Shown here: positions 1 through 8,411 of the stretch, in pieces
Numbering within the stretch: the first letter of the stretch is position 1
Layout of the letters: the number at the start of each line of letters is the position of its first letter
DNA from: Verrucomicrobiota bacterium
GTDB taxonomy: Bacteria; Verrucomicrobiota; Verrucomicrobiia; Limisphaerales; UBA9464
NCBI GenBank assembly: GCA_947454295.1
Contig: CANGMO010000009.1
Span: forward strand, 1 to 16,111
DNA length: 16,111 nt
Direction of reading: 5' to 3'
Made by a program: the position numbers and the translations under genes
Notes under the pieces: generated by a model
What the model was told of the DNA's origin: nothing
The model's database searches: none
The model's input: only the letters and a program-made list of their open reading frames with translations

Positions 1-458
1 CCCACCGCATTGCGCTGGTAGTGGGGGTCGTCATAGACGATCTCGAAGGGAACGATGCCGCTCTTGAGAACCTCCTGCGAATCGTAGAGATCCCGGAAGA
101 AGTCGTTCCAGACGCGCACCCGTTGTTCCAGCCCACGGGCGAGATGATCCCAGGTTGCCCGGTCGAGGATTCGGGGAAACGGATCGAAGGGCAGGATGTT
201 CTCGGCGGCCGCGTCTTCGCGGTAGAGGTTGAACGTGACGCCCAGATCCCGCATGAGCCGCTGGGATTGCAGGGAAAGCCGGCTGAGATTGGCGGCACCC
301 GCCCGCTCAAGTTCACCTCGAAGTTGCGAATACAACTCGGCGGCCGCCCGGGGCGCCAGGGTGGCCTCGTCGAACCTGCCCTCCTGGGACAACCTGGCCT
401 CCCCGGCATCCGGGGGGGGCGGCTGGAGTTTGGAGATCGGGTTCGTCACACCGTGCAC
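1..458 (-). CDS. Circularly permuted ATP-grasp type 2 protein, N-terminal part (runs off left edge)
   Basis: About 152 residues are visible before the gene leaves the window. The reverse strand reads through LGVTFNLYRE, NILPFDPFPRIL, GLEQRVRVWNDFFRDLYDSQ and LKSGIVPFEIVYDDPHYQR. This matches the N-terminal region of the DUF404/DUF407 (CP_ATPgrasp_2) family in order and spacing: a 'GITF.VY' strand, a 'PFD..PRI' turn, a 'GL.QR..A.N.FL.D.Y' helix and 'K.GIVP'. Members are predicted ATP-dependent carboxylate-amine ligases, often encoded with alpha-E and transglutaminase-like proteins, and their substrate is generally unknown. The catalytic ATP-binding part lies off the edge. The start is uncertain: GTG at 458 has GGGGAGG 12 nt upstream, while TTG at 488 and GTG at 449 are in-frame alternatives. 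An in-frame TAG lies about 20 nt upstream of the TTG, so the gene cannot extend further. Confidence 0.8.
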   Translation of the reverse strand, partial: MHGVTNPISKLQPPPPDAGEARLSQEGRFDEATLAPRAAAELYSQLRGELERAGAANLSRLSLQSQRLMRDLGVTFNLYREDAAAENILPFDPFPRILDRATWDHLARGLEQRVRVWNDFFRDLYDSQEVLKSGIVPFEIVYDDPHYQRNAV

Positions 459-524
459 AAGGTGCGAAACCCTCCCCGGCCCTGCCAACTGAATTCCCAG
501 CCTGGATGGAATGAATTGGATCTA

Positions 525-539
525 TCTCTCGTCGAGAGA
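525..539. repeat. Small perfect hairpin TCTCTC-gtc-GAGAGA
   Basis: A perfect 6-bp inverted repeat with a 3-nt loop sits between the ATP-grasp start and the candidate repeat block. It has no T-run on either side, so it is not an obvious intrinsic terminator. It could be the edge of a repeat unit or a protein-binding site; the sequence does not decide. Confidence 0.4.
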
Positions 540-540
540 G

Positions 541-850
541 TTACATTTGTCGAATCCAGGGGCCATTTGACAGTACGCCGGCAATTTGGATTACTTCGGC
601 CGCAGCCGAGGTCCGGCAGATCCCAAAACGCCGGGCGCGGGGGACCCGTTTGCGCCTTGTCCAGAACGAGGTGTTGGGGCGTACGGCATCCCAGGGGACG
701 CCGGGAGCACTTCCAAGCTCCAGCCCGTCAGCTAACCCCGCAGGCATTTGGAAGGGCAGCCTCCGCCAGACGCGGCCGGAAGACGCCCTGTGAGCCAATG
801 CAGTGGCGCGTCGCGGTTTTGGTTCGTCCATGACTACATCTGCCTCAAGG
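541..850 (-). repeat. Candidate dispersed intergenic repeat block
   Basis: On the minus strand this block stays open and translates to a Trp/Arg-rich peptide (with DEPKPRRATALAHRASSG and ending NGPWIRQM) that looks like no folded protein. Similar pseudo-coding translations come to mind from intergenic repeats of Verrucomicrobiota genomes, but that is pattern memory and could not be searched here. There is only one copy in this window, so repetitiveness is not shown. It is more likely a non-coding repeat than a gene because it has no start context, runs close to the kup start and carries no recognisable domain. Confidence 0.25.
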
Positions 851-926
851 CAGCCTTTGGGATTCGCTTCCCAAGGGCCTTTCTCCGTGCCCTCAACCCT
901 CCGGCCTGCGTTGACCGCCTCCCGCC

Positions 927-2816
927 ATGCACGCCTCTGACTCCACCCGCTCGCGGCTGGCCGGCCTGACGGTCGCGGCTCTCGGTGTCGTTTACGGGGA
1001 TATCGGCACCAGCCCGCTCTACGCACTCAAGGAATGCTTCAACCCGGAGCACGGCGTGACGCCCACCCGCGACCATGTTCTGGGCATTCTATCGCTCATC
1101 CTCTGGTCGCTCATCCTGATCGTTTCGATCAAATACATCCTCTTCGTGATGCGGGCAGACAACAAGGGGGAGGGTGGTATCCTCGCCTTGATGGCGCTGG
1201 CCTTTCCCGAGGCGCGCACCGGCAAATTGAATGGGCGGCTCTGCACTGGAATGGTTGGAATGGGATTGTTTGGCTCAGCCCTGCTCTATGGCGATGGCAT
1301 GATCACGCCGGCGGTTTCCGTCCTCGGCGCGGTGGAGGGGCTCGATGTGGCAACTCCAAAGCTTGGACCGTATGTGGTCACCATTTCGGTGGGGATCCTG
1401 ATCGGTCTCTTTTCCTGCCAAAGCGCGGGAACCGGCACCGTGGGCCGGATTTTTGGACCGGTGATGCTGGTCTGGTTTGCCGCCATCTCGTTGATGGGGC
1501 TTTCGGCCATCGTCCAGGAGCCCTCGGTGCTCGGGGCCATCAATCCCATGCATGGCTTCGAATTCCTGCGGCACGGCGGCTGGGTTGGGTTCGTGGTGCT
1601 GGGTTCAGTCTTCCTGGCGGTGACTGGCGGTGAGGCCCTGTACGCCGACATGGGACATTTTGGGGCGCGCCCCATCCGGCTGGCCTGGTTCATCGTGGTG
1701 CTGCCCTCGCTCATGATGAATTACTTCGGACAGGGTGCGAATTTGATCCTCCATCCGGAATCTTCGGTGAATCCCTTCTACAAGCTCGCGCCGACCTGGG
1801 CGTTGTACCCGTTGGTGGGATTGGCGACGGCTGCCGCTGTCATTGCCTCCCAGGCTCTGATTAGTGGCGCGTTCTCGCTCAGCATGCAGGCCATCCAGCT
1901 CGGATATCTTCCCCGGCTGCAGATTGATCACACCAGTGAACAGGAACGCGGCCAGATCTACATGCCGCAGGTCAATTGGACCCTCATGGTGGCATCCGTG
2001 GCCCTGGTGCTGGGATTCCAGACATCGTCCAACCTGGCCGCGGCGTATGGCATTGCGGTGACCCTGACCATGATGGCCACCACCGTGCTCTTCTACTTTG
2101 TGACGCACCGGCTGTGGCACTGGAACCTGTGGCAGTCGCTGGCCGTGTCCGGTACCGCGATCCTCATTGAAGGCGCGTTTTTCAGCGCCAATGCGATCAA
2201 GGTGCTCCACGGGGGGTGGTTCCCGCTGCTGATTGGCGCGATCCTCTTCACGCTCATGACCACCTGGAAGACCGGACGTCGCCTGCTGTGGAATCGAATC
2301 CGCGATGCGGCCCTGCCGGTAGAGCAGTTCCTTGGGAGTCTGGATCGACGCGAGCCTCTGCGGGTGAAGGGCACGGCCATCTATCTGGCCGGCAATTCCG
2401 ACGGCACCCCCATCGCACTTCTCCACAATCTCAAACACAACAAGGTGCTCCATGAGCGCGTGGTGTTTCTCACCATCCAGGTGGCCGATGACCCCCGCGT
2501 GAAGCGGGACGATCGCGTGCAGATCGAGCAATTGCGGCACGGATTCTGGCGGGTTCGTGCCTGCTTCGGATTCATGGAGGAACCAAATGTTCCGGAGGTA
2601 TTGCGCCTCTGCGAAGGCCTTGGCCTCAACTTTAAGGAGCACGAGACCACCTTCTTCCTCAGCCGCGAAACCATCATTCCGGTGAAGCGAAGCGGCATGA
2701 TGCTGTGGCGTGAGCGCCTCTTTGCACTCATGTCACGCAACGCGCAGAGCGCCACCACCTTCTTCCGCCTTCCGGCGGGGCGTGTGGTCGAGCTGGGCAT
2801 GCAGGTGGAGTTGTAG
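927..2816 (+). CDS. kup: Potassium uptake transporter Kup
   Basis: Predicted low-affinity, proton-coupled potassium importer of the KUP/HAK/KT family in the inner membrane. The protein has 629 residues, normal for bacterial Kup. Conserved family blocks appear in order: GVVYGDIGTSPLYALKE (about 20-36), NKGEGG (79-84), YGDGMITPA (121-129), TGGEALYADMGHFG (233-246), NYFGQGA (265-271) and ASQALISGAFS (307-317). About a dozen hydrophobic segments fill residues 10-450. A soluble cytoplasmic tail of about 170 residues follows. The acidic residues Asp25 and Glu236 lie in the segments associated with ion handling in this family. ATG 927 gives the expected short N-terminus before the first membrane segment; no clear ribosome binding site precedes it. 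yjbQ begins 15 nt after the stop, so the two are probably cotranscribed, though no functional link is known. Confidence 0.95.
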   Translation: MHASDSTRSRLAGLTVAALGVVYGDIGTSPLYALKECFNPEHGVTPTRDHVLGILSLILWSLILIVSIKYILFVMRADNKGEGGILALMALAFPEARTGKLNGRLCTGMVGMGLFGSALLYGDGMITPAVSVLGAVEGLDVATPKLGPYVVTISVGILIGLFSCQSAGTGTVGRIFGPVMLVWFAAISLMGLSAIVQEPSVLGAINPMHGFEFLRHGGWVGFVVLGSVFLAVTGGEALYADMGHFGARPIRLAWFIVVLPSLMMNYFGQGANLILHPESSVNPFYKLAPTWALYPLVGLATAAAVIASQALISGAFSLSMQAIQLGYLPRLQIDHTSEQERGQIYMPQVNWTLMVASVALVLGFQTSSNLAAAYGIAVTLTMMATTVLFYFVTHRLWHWNLWQSLAVSGTAILIEGAFFSANAIKVLHGGWFPLLIGAILFTLMTTWKTGRRLLWNRIRDAALPVEQFLGSLDRREPLRVKGTAIYLAGNSDGTPIALLHNLKHNKVLHERVVFLTIQVADDPRVKRDDRVQIEQLRHGFWRVRACFGFMEEPNVPEVLRLCEGLGLNFKEHETTFFLSRETIIPVKRSGMMLWRERLFALMSRNAQSATTFFRLPAGRVVELGMQVEL

Positions 2817-2831
2817 TCCTAGTCTCCTGGG

Positions 2832-3251
2832 ATGCGTCAATGCCTTGAAGAGTGGACGGTCGCCACGCGCGGGCGGGGGCTGGTGGAAATCACCGACGAG
2901 GTCTCCCGTCGCCTGAGCGCCTCCGGATTGCGCACCGGCCTCTGCACGCTGCATCTCCGTCACACCTCGGCATCGTTGCTCATCCAGGAGAATGCGGATC
3001 CCGACGTTCGAGTGGATTTGGAGCGGTTTTTCGCGAAGCTGGCTCCCGATGGGGATTCCGCCCACATCCACTCCTGCGAGGGGCCTGACGACATGCCGGC
3101 CCACATCCGCACCGCGCTGACCGCAGTGAATCTAAGCATTCCCTTTCGCGACGGGGTGCTGGTTCTCGGCACCTGGCAGGGAATTTACCTGTGGGAACAT
3201 CGTCATGCGCCCCATCGGCGGTCGATAGCGATGCACCTGCTCGGCGACTAG
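2832..3251 (+). CDS. yjbQ: YjbQ/UPF0047 family protein
   Basis: A 139-residue single-domain protein of the UPF0047/YjbQ family, the usual length. Diagnostic stretches are LHLRHTSASLLIQENADP (about 40-57), HIHSCEGPDDMPAHIR (78-93) and LGTWQGIYLWEHR (112-124), which hold the conserved His, Asp and Glu residues of the family. Bacterial members are often annotated as secondary thiamine-phosphate synthase enzymes because they show this activity weakly; the true cellular role is unsettled. It follows kup by 15 nt and probably shares its transcript. The gene ends 31 nt before a convergent small gene, with a hairpin between them. Confidence 0.92.
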   Translation: MRQCLEEWTVATRGRGLVEITDEVSRRLSASGLRTGLCTLHLRHTSASLLIQENADPDVRVDLERFFAKLAPDGDSAHIHSCEGPDDMPAHIRTALTAVNLSIPFRDGVLVLGTWQGIYLWEHRHAPHRRSIAMHLLGD

Positions 3252-3258
3252 GGCGCGG

Positions 3259-3275
3259 CCGGTGAACGCCACCGG
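3259..3275. terminator. Hairpin between convergent yjbQ and small membrane gene
   Basis: CCGGTG and CACCGG form a perfect 6-bp stem with a 5-nt loop in the 31-nt gap between two convergent genes. Position favours a role in ending transcription from both sides, but there is no T-tract, so a classical intrinsic terminator is not established. Confidence 0.35.
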
Positions 3276-3282
3276 AATTGCT

Positions 3283-3459
3283 TCAGGCAGCCCGTTGAAG
3301 CAGGAACAAGATGCCGGTGCCCAGAAGCCCCAGGATCACCAGCCACAGCAGCAGCTTCAGCAATGACTTGGTGATCTGCCACACCACGTAGAGTCCCAGG
3401 ATCCCAGCGGCGGCGACGCCGGCGAGGACGAACCCGTTGTGGAGGGCCTGGAGAATCAT
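3283..3459 (-). CDS. 58-residue two-helix membrane protein, coupled to DAHP synthase
   Basis: This small gene encodes a hydrophobic protein starting MILQALHNGFVLAGVAAAG and ending LLQRAA. Two membrane helices are evident, at about residues 10-27 and 33-54, separated by a short polar turn (QITKS, 28-32) that includes Lys31. The start ATG overlaps the stop of the upstream DAHP synthase gene as ATGA, the classic arrangement for translational coupling, and the frame is open for all 58 codons with good codon usage. I do not recognise the family. It may be a small membrane adaptor or simply a conserved hypothetical protein; the overlap is the main reason to believe it is translated. Confidence 0.7.
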   Translation of the reverse strand: MILQALHNGFVLAGVAAAGILGLYVVWQITKSLLKLLLWLVILGLLGTGILFLLQRAA

Positions 3460-4538
3460 GCGGCCGGCGAGGGCTGGGGAGTGCTGACCTGCGCGCTCCG
3501 GAGACGATCCGCGCCGTGGAGCAGCATCCGCTCGGTGACGTCCCAGCCCAGGCAGGCGTCGGTCAGGGAAATGCCGTACTTGAGCTGCGACAGGTCCGCA
3601 GGAATGGGCTGGCTGCCCTCGCTCAGGTGACTCTCGATCATCACGCCGATCAGCGGCTGGCTGCCTTCGATGCGCTGGGAGACCAGGTTGACCCAGACGT
3701 CCTCCTGACGCGCGTGCTGCTTGCCGGAGTTCGCGTGTGAGCAGTCCACCATCAGGCCGTCGGGAAGCCCCGCCTTCTTCAATTGGGCCGCCGCGTCGGC
3801 GATGCTGGTGGCGTCGAAATTGGTGCGGGCACGACCGCCGCGGAGGACCACGTGGCCCTCGACGTTGCCGGTGGTGCGAACCACCGCCACCGCGCCCTCC
3901 TGGTCAATGCCCAGGAAATGATGCGGGTGCTTGGCGGAAAGCATGGCGTCGATGGCGATCTGCAGGGAGCCGTCGGTGCCGTTCTTGAAGCCGACCGGCA
4001 TTGAGAGGCCGCTGGCCATCTCGCGATGCGTCTGGCTTTCGGTGGTGCGGGCCCCGATGGCCGCCCAGCTGACCAGATCGGCCGTGTACTGGGGCACGAT
4101 CGGATCCAGGAATTCGGTCGCCGCGGGCAGGCCCAGCTCGGCGATGTCGAGCAGGAGCTTGCGCGCCGTGCGGAGTCCCGAGTCGACGTCGTACGTGCCG
4201 TCCATGTGGGGATCATTGATCAGCCCCTTCCAGCCGATGGTGGTCCGGGGCTTCTCGAAGTAGACGCGCATCACGAGATGCAGCTGGTCATTCACCTTCG
4301 GCTGCAGGGTTGCGAGGCGGGCCGCGTACTCCAGGGCGCTCTTGGGATCGTGAATGGAGCAGGGGCCGACGACGACCAGCAATCGGGGGTCTTCACGGCG
4401 CAGGATGCGTTGCACGGTGGCACGCCCCGCCACCACCGAGGCGTTGGCGCGCTCGGTCATGGGGAGGGCCGACTTCAGCTCCTTGGGAGAGAGGAGTCGG
4501 CGGGTGCTGATCACCCTCAGGTCGTTCGTCTGCTGCAT
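3456..4538 (-). CDS. aroG: 3-deoxy-7-phosphoheptulonate (DAHP) synthase, class I, AroG/AroF type
   Basis: Condenses phosphoenolpyruvate with erythrose 4-phosphate, the first step of the shikimate pathway in the cytoplasm. The 360-residue length fits the AroF/G/H family. Signatures are VVGPCSIHD (57-64, metal ligand Cys60), YFEKPRTTIGWKGL (93-106), ATEFLDP (140-146), PVGFKNGTDGS (181-191), VDCSHAN (264-270, His268), MIESHL (300-305, Glu302) and SLTDACLGW (324-332, Asp327). With ATG 4538 these nearly match E. coli AroG numbering, which supports this start over the longer open frame that runs to 4829 into dnaE. Which aromatic amino acid inhibits it cannot be read from the sequence, so the AroG symbol is by similarity of type. 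It is divergent from dnaE and overlaps the downstream 58-residue membrane gene by ATGA. Confidence 0.95.
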   Translation of the reverse strand: MQQTNDLRVISTRRLLSPKELKSALPMTERANASVVAGRATVQRILRREDPRLLVVVGPCSIHDPKSALEYAARLATLQPKVNDQLHLVMRVYFEKPRTTIGWKGLINDPHMDGTYDVDSGLRTARKLLLDIAELGLPAATEFLDPIVPQYTADLVSWAAIGARTTESQTHREMASGLSMPVGFKNGTDGSLQIAIDAMLSAKHPHHFLGIDQEGAVAVVRTTGNVEGHVVLRGGRARTNFDATSIADAAAQLKKAGLPDGLMVDCSHANSGKQHARQEDVWVNLVSQRIEGSQPLIGVMIESHLSEGSQPIPADLSQLKYGISLTDACLGWDVTERMLLHGADRLRSAQVSTPQPSPAA

Positions 4539-4677
4539 AGGTCGGGAGACCCTACGGGAATCGGTCCGGCCAAGGAAGCCCCCATTCTTTCGGCATGGGA
4601 AGGGCCCGCCTAGACCACCCTCGGCGTCCCGGTCATCGTCCCGCTCACTCCGCCCTCGACAGGCGCCCCGGTGGATC

Positions 4678-4682
4678 GGAGG
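4678..4682 (+). promoter_or_regulatory. Ribosome binding site deciding the dnaE start
   Basis: GGAGG lies 13 nt before ATG 4696, slightly long but the best Shine-Dalgarno match near any dnaE start candidate. The 157-nt gap between aroG and dnaE also must hold both divergent promoters; none is clear enough to mark. Confidence 0.45.
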
Positions 4683-4695
4683 TTCGTCGCCGCGC

Positions 4696-7600
4696 ATGTC
4701 CGACTTTGTCCATCTGCACCTGCATACCGAGTTCTCCCTGCTCGATGCCTGCTGCCGTCTGGACAAGCTGATGGCCAAGGCCGTCGAGCTCAAACTCCCG
4801 GCGCTGGCCATGACCGACCATGGAAACATGTTCGGGGCAATTGAGTTTTACACCGCCGCCAAAAAGGCCGGGATCAAGCCCATCCTGGGCTGCGAGGTGT
4901 ACGTGGCGCCCGGCAGCCGGCTCGACAAAAAGCCGGGCAGCGGGATGCGCGACATCTACCACCACCTGGTGCTGCTGGCCCGCAACGAGACCGGGTACAA
5001 GAACCTGGTCAAGCTGGTCACCGCCGCCAACCTGGAGGGCTACTACTACAAGCCGCGCATCGATAAGGAACTCCTCGAGCGGCACTCCGAGGGCATCACC
5101 GCACTCTCCGGCTGCCTCGCCAGCGAGTTGTCGGAGCACATTCTCAAGGGCGATGAAACCAAGGCCCGTGCGACCATCGACTGGTTCAAGCAGGTCTTCG
5201 GTCCCGATCATTACTTCCTCGAGCTGCAGAACCATGGCATTCCCGAGCAGGCCAAGGTCAATCGAGCGCTGATTCCCTGGGCCAAGGAATTTGGCCTGAA
5301 AACCGTGGCGTCGAACGACGTGCACTATGTGGAAAAGGGCCATTGGCGAGCCCACGACTGTCTCATTTGCATCGGCACCCAGGCGCAGTTGTCGGACAGC
5401 AAGCGCATGCGGTACCAGGAGGCGCAGTTCTACCTGCGCTCGGGCGGCGAGATGAAGGCGCTCTTCCATGAGACGCCCGACGCCGTCGTCAACACGCTCG
5501 CGGTCGCCGAGCAGTGCGACGTGCAGATCCGCTTCGGCAAGGGCGCGGAGCACTACCCGGTCTTCCAGCCGCCCGAGGTGTGGACCCGAGAGGGCTACCT
5601 GCGGAAGCTGCTCTGCGACGGCCTCAAGACGCGCTACAGCATCGATGCACGGGTGGAGAACGGTGAGGTGGTGATCGAGGCCATTCAGGATCCCCGTCGC
5701 GTTGGATTCCTGCTTCCCGTTCCGGAACCGGTGTCCTCCAGCGATGGAACCATCGCGGCGCCGAGACCGCCGACCCCGGAGGAAATCCAGTCGGCGCTCA
5801 AACAGATCCTCGACCGCCTGAACCTGGAGCTCGGGGTCATCGAGAAGACCGGGTACGTGTCGTACTTCCTCATCGTTGGCGACTTCGTCCGTTGGGGCCG
5901 CGACAAGGGCATCTCGTGCGTGGCGCGTGGTTCGGCCGCAGGGTCGATCGTCACCTACCTGCTGGAGATCGCCAACGTCGACCCGCTTCGCTACGGGCTG
6001 CTGTTCGAGCGATTCCTCAATCCCGAACGCGTCAGCCCGCCTGACATCGACATCGACTTCGCGGACGACCGGCGCCAGGAGGTGATCGAATACGTCCGAA
6101 ACAAGTACGGCCGCGATGCCGTGGCCCAGATCATCACCTTCGGCACCATGGGGGCGAAATCGGTGATCCGCGACGTCGGCCGCGTGATGAGCCTCAGCTT
6201 TGGCGAGTGCGACCGCCTCGCAAAGATGATCACCGATGTGAAGTGGGGCCTGAAAGACGCGTTGGAAAAGAGCGCGGATCTGAAGGCCGCCTACCAGTCC
6301 GAGGAAGTGACGCGCGAGCTGATCGACACCGCACTCATCCTCGAGGACCAGGCCCGCAGCTCGGGCGTTCACGCGGCGGGCGTGGTCATCGGTGCGCAGC
6401 CGCTGGTAAACCTCCTGCCGCTGAAGCAGGACGACGATGGTGGCATCGTGACCCAGTACGCGATGGGTCCGGTGGGCGATCTCGGCCTGCTGAAGATGGA
6501 CTTCCTGGGTCTCAAGACCCTGACCGTCCTGCGGAACACCGTCGAACTGGTGGCCAAGGCCCGCGGCGTGACCATTGACCTGGATTCCATCCCGCTCGAT
6601 GACGCCAAGACCTACGAGCTGTTGAACAACGCCCAGACGCTCGGGGTGTTCCAGCTGGAATCAGGCGGCATGCGCGATCTCTGCAAGCGCTTCCAGATTG
6701 CCAGCGTCGAGCACATCACGGCGCTGGTGTCGCTGTATCGCCCGGGTCCGATGGACCTGATTCCCGACTTCATCGAGCGCCGGCACGGCCGGAAGCCGGT
6801 GGAGTATCCGCATCCGCTGCTGGAACCTGTCTCGAAGGAGACCTACGGCGTCCTGATCTACCAGGAGCAGGTCATGCAGGCCGCGCAGGTGCTGGCGGGC
6901 TACACGCTCGGCGGCGCCGATCTGCTGCGCCGCGCGATGGGCAAGAAGAAGCTCGAGGAGATGGAGAAGCAGCGCGCGACCTTCGTCGAAGGCTGCGCCT
7001 CAAAGAACGGCATTTCGGCGGCCAAGGCCAACGAGGTGTTCGACCTCCTCGAGAAGTTTGCCGGCTACGGCTTCAACAAGTCGCACGCCGCGGCGTACGC
7101 CGTCGTCGCCTACCAGACCGCCTACCTGAAGGCGAATCACACCGTTGAGTTCCTCAGCGCGATGATGACCAACGACCAGGCCGACCTGGCGAAGTTGGCG
7201 CAGTACATTGCGGAGGCGAAGGGATTCGGAATCAATGTCCTGGGCCCCGACGTGAATGAATCGGACGTCATGTTCGCCCCGGTGGCGAAGGCGTCGGACG
7301 TCGAAAAGGCCGACGGCTACCCGCCGATCCGCTTCGGACTGGCGGCCATCAAGGGAGTTGGCGAAGTGGCCGTGCAGAGCGTGCTCGAGGCGCGCCGGGC
7401 GGGCGGGCGTTTCACGTCGCTGCAGGAATTCTGCGAACGCGTCGACACCCGCGCGGTGAACCGCAAGGTGATCGAGTGCCTCATCAAGGCGGGAGCCTGC
7501 GACTCGCTGGGGACGAATCGGGCGACGCTCTGGGCGGGGCTGGATCACTGCCTCGGACGCGCCAGCGCGCTTGCTGCCGATCGGGCGCGCGGGCAGTCCT

Positions 7601-8382
7601 CGCTCTTCGACGCGTTTGATGCGGCACCCAAGGTGGCGGCTCCGAAACCGGTCGTGGTGCTGGAGGAGTGGCCGGTCGCGGAACGCCTCGCGGCCGAGAA
7701 GGAACTGCTGGGCTTTTATGTGAGCGGACACCCGCTCGAGCCCTTTGAGGCCATCCTGCGCCGTTTTGCCGTCCACACCGTCGAGGGACTCGCCGGTCTC
7801 GCGAATCGTTCCATGGCACGATTCGGCGGCCTGGTTTCGGCTGTGCAGCAGGGCGTCAGCAAGAAGTCGGGCAAGCCCTACGCGATGGTTACCGTGGAGG
7901 ACGCCACCGGGAGCGTGCAGCTGCTGTGCATGAACGAGAGCTTCGACAAGTTCCGCGAGCTGTTCGTGATGAACACGCCGTTGCTGGTGACCGGCGAGGT
8001 CAACACCGGCGAGGATCGTCCGAAGGTGTTCCCGCAGGAAATCATGCGGCTGGAGGATGCCCCGCGGAAATACACGCGCCAGGTGCAGCTCCGTTTCAAG
8101 GCGTCGCAGCTGGATCGCACCCGCCTGGAGACCGCCCGCTCGTTGTGCGAGGCGCATTCGGGTTCGGTGCCCGTGCTGATCCGCCTTCAGCTCCCCGGCG
8201 GCGAGATGGCCTTCATCGAGCCCAACGACCGGTTCTACGTGGCCGCGACGGCGGCCTTCGAGACCCAGATCAACGACGCCTTTGGCGCCGGCACCTACTT
8301 CGCCCGCGCCGACACCACGCTCCCTGAACGCGCTCAGCGAAAATGGGAACGCAAGGGTGGCGGTGGCGGAGACGATGAGTGA
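4696..8382 (+). CDS. dnaE: DNA polymerase III alpha subunit DnaE
   Basis: Catalytic subunit of the replicative polymerase holoenzyme. It has 1228 residues against roughly 1160-1180 typical. The N-terminal PHP domain begins VHLHLHTEFSLLDA (5-18) and includes MTDHGN (39-44) and SNDVHY, so its metal-binding pattern looks preserved. The polymerase core has PDIDIDFADDRR with catalytic Asp452 and Asp454, and LLKMDFLGLKTLT with Asp602. GPMDLIPDFIERRHG lies in the fingers region. An AAIKGVGEVAV stretch marks the helix-hairpin-helix, followed by the beta-clamp motif QSSLF (967-971). An OB fold starts at about 1042 (RFGGLVSAVQQGV...TVEDATGSVQ). ATG 4696 is chosen because it puts the PHP motif at the N-terminus; the longer open frame upstream overlaps aroG. 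About 45 residues at 318-366 look inserted relative to the usual core. It is followed at 29 nt by a RidA-family gene. Confidence 0.97.
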   Translation: MSDFVHLHLHTEFSLLDACCRLDKLMAKAVELKLPALAMTDHGNMFGAIEFYTAAKKAGIKPILGCEVYVAPGSRLDKKPGSGMRDIYHHLVLLARNETGYKNLVKLVTAANLEGYYYKPRIDKELLERHSEGITALSGCLASELSEHILKGDETKARATIDWFKQVFGPDHYFLELQNHGIPEQAKVNRALIPWAKEFGLKTVASNDVHYVEKGHWRAHDCLICIGTQAQLSDSKRMRYQEAQFYLRSGGEMKALFHETPDAVVNTLAVAEQCDVQIRFGKGAEHYPVFQPPEVWTREGYLRKLLCDGLKTRYSIDARVENGEVVIEAIQDPRRVGFLLPVPEPVSSSDGTIAAPRPPTPEEIQSALKQILDRLNLELGVIEKTGYVSYFLIVGDFVRWGRDKGISCVARGSAAGSIVTYLLEIANVDPLRYGLLFERFLNPERVSPPDIDIDFADDRRQEVIEYVRNKYGRDAVAQIITFGTMGAKSVIRDVGRVMSLSFGECDRLAKMITDVKWGLKDALEKSADLKAAYQSEEVTRELIDTALILEDQARSSGVHAAGVVIGAQPLVNLLPLKQDDDGGIVTQYAMGPVGDLGLLKMDFLGLKTLTVLRNTVELVAKARGVTIDLDSIPLDDAKTYELLNNAQTLGVFQLESGGMRDLCKRFQIASVEHITALVSLYRPGPMDLIPDFIERRHGRKPVEYPHPLLEPVSKETYGVLIYQEQVMQAAQVLAGYTLGGADLLRRAMGKKKLEEMEKQRATFVEGCASKNGISAAKANEVFDLLEKFAGYGFNKSHAAAYAVVAYQTAYLKANHTVEFLSAMMTNDQADLAKLAQYIAEAKGFGINVLGPDVNESDVMFAPVAKASDVEKADGYPPIRFGLAAIKGVGEVAVQSVLEARRAGGRFTSLQEFCERVDTRAVNRKVIECLIKAGACDSLGTNRATLWAGLDHCLGRASALAADRARGQSSLFDAFDAAPKVAAPKPVVVLEEWPVAERLAAEKELLGFYVSGHPLEPFEAILRRFAVHTVEGLAGLANRSMARFGGLVSAVQQGVSKKSGKPYAMVTVEDATGSVQLLCMNESFDKFRELFVMNTPLLVTGEVNTGEDRPKVFPQEIMRLEDAPRKYTRQVQLRFKASQLDRTRLETARSLCEAHSGSVPVLIRLQLPGGEMAFIEPNDRFYVAATAAFETQINDAFGAGTYFARADTTLPERAQRKWERKGGGGGDDE

Positions 8383-8411
8383 CGGCGTAGAATCTTGGGC
8401 TGACCTGGATC

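Larger units (their letters stand above)
459..926. other. Gene-free stretch between the ATP-grasp gene and kup
   Basis: No convincing gene is seen in these 468 nt. Reading frames on both strands exist but are low-complexity Arg/Pro/Ala-rich translations that overlap the flanking genes. The stretch holds a small perfect hairpin at 525-539 and a block (about 541-850) that looks like a dispersed intergenic repeat. It must also contain the upstream signals for both divergent neighbours. The best sigma70-like match on the plus strand is TTGACA at 567-572, but its -10 partner 17 nt on (ATTACT) is poor and it lies about 330 nt before kup, so no promoter is called. Confidence 0.6.

Noticed and set aside
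21..833. Long plus-strand open frame of 270 codons
   Set aside because: It lies opposite the ATP-grasp gene, whose family motifs are clear on the minus strand, and continues into the gene-free stretch with a Gly/Arg/Pro-rich translation showing no domain.
1605..2642. 345-codon minus-strand open frame inside kup
   Set aside because: It is an antisense shadow of a high-GC gene; all Kup motifs are on the plus strand in the right order.
4354..4695. N-terminal extension of DnaE and the matching extension of DAHP synthase to 4829
   Set aside because: Both are open by chance across the divergent gap. Family starts and the numbering of catalytic residues place the true starts at 4696 and 4538.
4645..6372. 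575-codon minus-strand open frame inside dnaE
   Set aside because: It is antisense to the PHP and polymerase motifs of DnaE. Its His/Val/Leu/Gly-rich translation is typical of reverse-strand reading of GC-rich genes.
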